From Methanofastidiosum methylothiophilum (GTDB taxonomy: Archaea > Methanobacteriota_B > Thermococci > Methanofastidiosales > Methanofastidiosaceae), in contig LNJE01000015.1 in NCBI GenBank assembly GCA_001587635.1, forward strand, positions 1-33,997: DNA of 33,997 nt, read 5' to 3'. The notes beneath the pieces were generated by a model. That model did not search any database and had not been told where the DNA came from. It was given only the letters and a program-made list of their open reading frames with translations. Position numbers and translations under genes: made by a program. Position 1 is the first letter of the stretch. Each line of letters opens with the position of its first letter. Shown in pieces: positions 31,590 through 33,997 of the stretch.

Positions 31590-32305
31590 AGTCCTTCCTC
31601 CATAATAAACTTTTTTTGAGACGCTACAATTCTTCCAGATTCTAGTACCTCAAGGGACTTTTTCATCCCTCTTTTAATTCCTGAGCTAATAAATTCTGTT
31701 TCTGCAATTTTTCCACTTAATATTTTCATAGTGGCCCTTATGGAAACAAGACTTTCATTAAAATAAACTTTCATTTCTTGGGAATCAAAAACACTTTTTG
31801 TTACCTCAATCCATGTATCTGTAGTATTTATAAGTTTTAGTTTCATTACTCCATCGACCAATGGATTTAAATTATTGGGTAAAGATGTAAATACAGGGCT
31901 TTTATGATATTTGCATATGACGCCATCTCTTGGAGTCCCATATAACGTATATTTTTGTTTTGCAAAGGTAAAGGTGTCTAAGAGATCGTAATTTTTTCTT
32001 CCTGAAATAAATATACCTATGTCAACAGGAAATGTAAGGTAAATATTATTTGTGTCCCTTGGTTCAACAAAAACTGATTTTTCAAATTCTATCAATTGGT
32101 ACTGGGCTAACTGTTTTTGGAATTTTAGAACTTCAATCGGATTGATGATTATCCCACAATCCTTTGTCAAAAGTATTTTTTCTACAGTTTCATTGGGGCT
32201 AGTTCTCTTATACCTGAGATTGTTGCCTTCCTTTTCTATTAGGAGATTTACCCCTTCTTTTGATATCCTAAGTGGATGTAGAGGTGATTTATAATATCCA
32301 TACAT
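31586..32305 (-). CDS. DUF432 protein linked to MscS
   Basis: The 239-residue protein starts MYGYYKSPLHPLRISKEGVN and continues through a beta-rich N-terminal half (YLTFPVDIGIFISGRKNYDL) to a C-terminal region ending in KKSLEVLESGRIVAS. I take it for the archaeal DUF432 family on the basis of this opening and its length. It has no signal peptide or membrane helix. Its 4-base overlap with the MscS gene implies a functional link, perhaps a cytoplasmic partner or regulator of the channel. Function is otherwise unknown. Confidence 0.7.
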   Translation of the reverse strand: MYGYYKSPLHPLRISKEGVNLLIEKEGNNLRYKRTSPNETVEKILLTKDCGIIINPIEVLKFQKQLAQYQLIEFEKSVFVEPRDTNNIYLTFPVDIGIFISGRKNYDLLDTFTFAKQKYTLYGTPRDGVICKYHKSPVFTSLPNNLNPLVDGVMKLKLINTTDTWIEVTKSVFDSQEMKVYFNESLVSIRATMKILSGKIAETEFISSGIKRGMKKSLEVLESGRIVASQKKFIMEEGL

Positions 32306-32342
32306 GACTATCGAATATTGTTTATTTCCTTTATGAATTTTT

Positions 32343-33722
32343 CTAAAAATTATCTTTTGATTCCATAAGATTTGAAAAAGTTGAAGGTATTAGTTCAGTT
32401 AGGGCTGGGTGGATGTGGGTACCTTTAAAGATTGCGTTCATTTCCATATTATTTGCCATTACATTAATCACTTCTTGGATTAATATTGAAGCGTAAGGGC
32501 CAATTATATGAAATCCCAATATCTTATTATCTTCTTTATTGACAATAGCTTTTGCAAACGAATCTTCCTCAAGCATGGCAATTCCCTTTGCTACACTATT
32601 ATATCTTGCAAAACCTACTAATATTTTGTGTTTATTTCTTGCTTCACGTTCTGTCATCCCAACTGATGCTATTTCTGGATATGAAAATATTGCATGTGGC
32701 ATGGCATTATAATCCATTGGGACTTTCTTTCGATGAAGACTATTATGCCAAGCGTATACTGCTTCCTTGTTTGCAGAGTGCCTAAGCATGTATTTTCCTA
32801 TGACGTCTCCAAAAGCCCAGATATTTTTCTTTGAAGTTTCTAGATATTCATTTACTTTGATAAAGCCTCTTTCATTAGTTTCTATACCGCTATTATGTAC
32901 CTCTAACAAATCAGAATTTGGAACCCTTCCACTAGCAACTAATATTTTTTCTGCAATGACTTCGATAGTTTTTCCAGTTTTTTTGTTTTTTCCTATTACT
33001 TTAATCAAATTCCCTTCCTTTGATACTTCAATGGCTTCTGTATTGACGTATACTTTCATCCTCTTTGACATTTCTTTAAGTAATAAATCTGAAATTTCAG
33101 GTTCTTCATTTGCTACAAGCTTCATGTTTCTCTGTATAATTGTTACCTCACTTCCCATCGCAGCCAAAAAATGAGAAAATTCACATGCAATATACCCTCC
33201 CCCTAAGATAACAAGNCTTTTTGGAAGTTCATCTAACTCAAGAATAGTTTCATTTGTTAAATAGTCAACAGTTTCTAATCCCTTTACATTAGGTATAAAN
33301 GGTCTTGCACCTGCAACAATAAATACCTTTTCACCCATTATTTTCTTGCCATCTACTTCGATAGTGTAGTCCTCCACAAAATGCCCGATTCCTTCATAAA
33401 AATCAAGATTTTTNGCATGCTTTATTCCTTCTCTTATTTGATTTCTATCCTCAGCAATAGAAGATCTCATTCTTTCCATTATTTCTCTAAAATNGATCTT
33501 AGTTATATTTGTCTCAATTCCAAATTTTTTTGAGTTTTCTATTTCTGTAACTCGATCCGCAGGGAAGATAAGTAACTTAGAAGGGATGCATCCTAAATTC
33601 AGACATGTTCCTCCTAAAGGGCCTTTGTCTACGATAGCTACTTTAAATCCGCTGGAAAGAGCATCACTTGCTATGTTCATACCAGCGCCAGAGCCAATAA
33701 CTAAAACATCATATTTTTTCAT
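32343..33722 (-). CDS. Flavoprotein disulfide reductase (dihydrolipoamide dehydrogenase/mercuric reductase-like)
   Basis: The 459-residue protein has the FAD site VLVIGSGAGMNIASDALSSG, redox-active disulfide GGTCLNLGCIPSK (about 38-50), NAD site LVILGGGYIACEF, ATG-like VASGRVPN, second FAD motif NIWAFGDVIG and C-terminal HIHPALTELI with the active-site His and Glu. It is therefore a complete class I disulfide reductase. No lipoate or 2-oxoacid dehydrogenase genes are nearby, so the substrate could be another disulfide (a coenzyme, low-molecular-weight thiol or metal). Four undetermined bases occur, three at third codon positions. AGGTG lies five bases before ATG 33722. Confidence 0.92.
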   Translation of the reverse strand: MKKYDVLVIGSGAGMNIASDALSSGFKVAIVDKGPLGGTCLNLGCIPSKLLIFPADRVTEIENSKKFGIETNITKIXFREIMERMRSSIAEDRNQIREGIKHXKNLDFYEGIGHFVEDYTIEVDGKKIMGEKVFIVAGARXFIPNVKGLETVDYLTNETILELDELPKXLVILGGGYIACEFSHFLAAMGSEVTIIQRNMKLVANEEPEISDLLLKEMSKRMKVYVNTEAIEVSKEGNLIKVIGKNKKTGKTIEVIAEKILVASGRVPNSDLLEVHNSGIETNERGFIKVNEYLETSKKNIWAFGDVIGKYMLRHSANKEAVYAWHNSLHRKKVPMDYNAMPHAIFSYPEIASVGMTEREARNKHKILVGFARYNSVAKGIAMLEEDSFAKAIVNKEDNKILGFHIIGPYASILIQEVINVMANNMEMNAIFKGTHIHPALTELIPSTFSNLMESKDNF

Positions 33723-33997
33723 CTTTACACCTTAGCATTATTTTAAGGTAAACAAAAGTTGATTTATAATTACTATTAGATTTTGTAATTTAATAAAGCT
33801 ATGTATCTTTAATACTAAGGTATTTAATTTATTAAACTCAAAATACATGTAAAGGTACATTATATTGGAATAAAGAATAGTAATTTTTTTGGGGCAATAG
33901 ACAAGATAAATAACTTTCATGCCATTTAAGGTAAAAGAGCGATTAAAAGCTTGGCGAAATATTTGGCAGATAACACATCTTTTTTTAATAAGAAATA
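33723..33997. other. AT-rich right-hand edge, no supported gene
   Basis: The last 275 bases are AT-rich and contain the promoter of the disulfide reductase. A plus-strand ATG at 33919 opens a frame (MPFKVKERLKAWRNIWQITH and a few more residues) that runs off the window; it could be the start of a gene but lacks a ribosome binding site and is too short to judge. Confidence 0.3.

Noticed and set aside
32343..33722. Pyruvate dehydrogenase E3 as a firm assignment
   Set aside because: The motifs fit the whole disulfide reductase class, and no E1, E2 or lipoate genes are present, so the substrate is left open.
33919..33997. Gene start at the right edge (MPFKVKERLKAW...)
   Set aside because: Only 26 codons are visible, with no ribosome binding site and no recognisable family.

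Overview
This is a 34-kb piece of an AT-rich archaeal genome (about one third G+C by eye). The archaeal assignment is firm: it carries a class I lysyl-tRNA synthetase, deoxyhypusine synthase, aIF6, prefoldin alpha, eL39, eL31, eL20 (LX), uL16 (L10e) and eS19, a PDCD5-type protein, DUF835 and DUF432 proteins, TATA-box promoters and T-tract terminators. The set fits a euryarchaeon of methanogen type, possibly a Methanofastidiosum/WSA2-like lineage, but no methanogenesis gene lies in the window, so that placement is a guess. Many genes are preceded by a GGTGA-type ribosome binding site 4-6 nt before the start, which helps choose starts.

Layout. 1-2553: the 5' end of a cation diffusion facilitator and two secreted proteins, a frameshifted beta-sandwich protein and a beta-propeller. 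2644-4982 (minus): tRNA-Thr(GGT), then an operon of site-2 protease, ubiquitin-like sulfur carrier and NcsA/TtuA-type tRNA thiolase. 5032-9610: nucleotidyltransferase-lysS pair, facing a TraB-FG-GAP protein pair. 9772-16418: a sensory and surface region with a histidine kinase, an overlapping PAS/GAF/DUF835/winged-helix regulator, a secreted beta-helix protein and two tandem secreted S-layer-like/rhodanese proteins. 16458-23305: housekeeping genes (L10e, HypE-like, upp, apt, mtnP, deoxyhypusine synthase, the L39e-L31e-aIF6-LX-prefoldin operon, a small zinc ribbon). 23590-33722: TPR/zinc-ribbon protein, nitroreductase, SdpI-like protein, ClC, the S19e-PDCD5-PP-loop operon, a helical unknown, a GC-rich island, PrsW-like and RDD membrane proteins carrying zinc ribbons, a DUF432-MscS pair and a flavoprotein disulfide reductase.

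The most interesting part is a possible surface-protein system. Three unrelated secreted proteins (475-1247, 1486-2553, 13685-14722) end in the same short tail, LP[MI][ND] followed by a short amphipathic basic segment, which looks like an undescribed C-terminal sorting or attachment signal. The kinase/regulator operon and the beta-helix gene share a long near-identical promoter element, and the propeller gene has a related palindrome upstream. The regulator has no receiver domain; it joins sensor domains and DUF835 directly to a winged helix.

Other points are a possible -1 frameshift site in a signal peptide, a probable ATT start in rps19e, a ClC protein with Ala in place of the gating Glu, and undetermined bases (N) that fall almost only at third codon positions, as expected for strain polymorphism.
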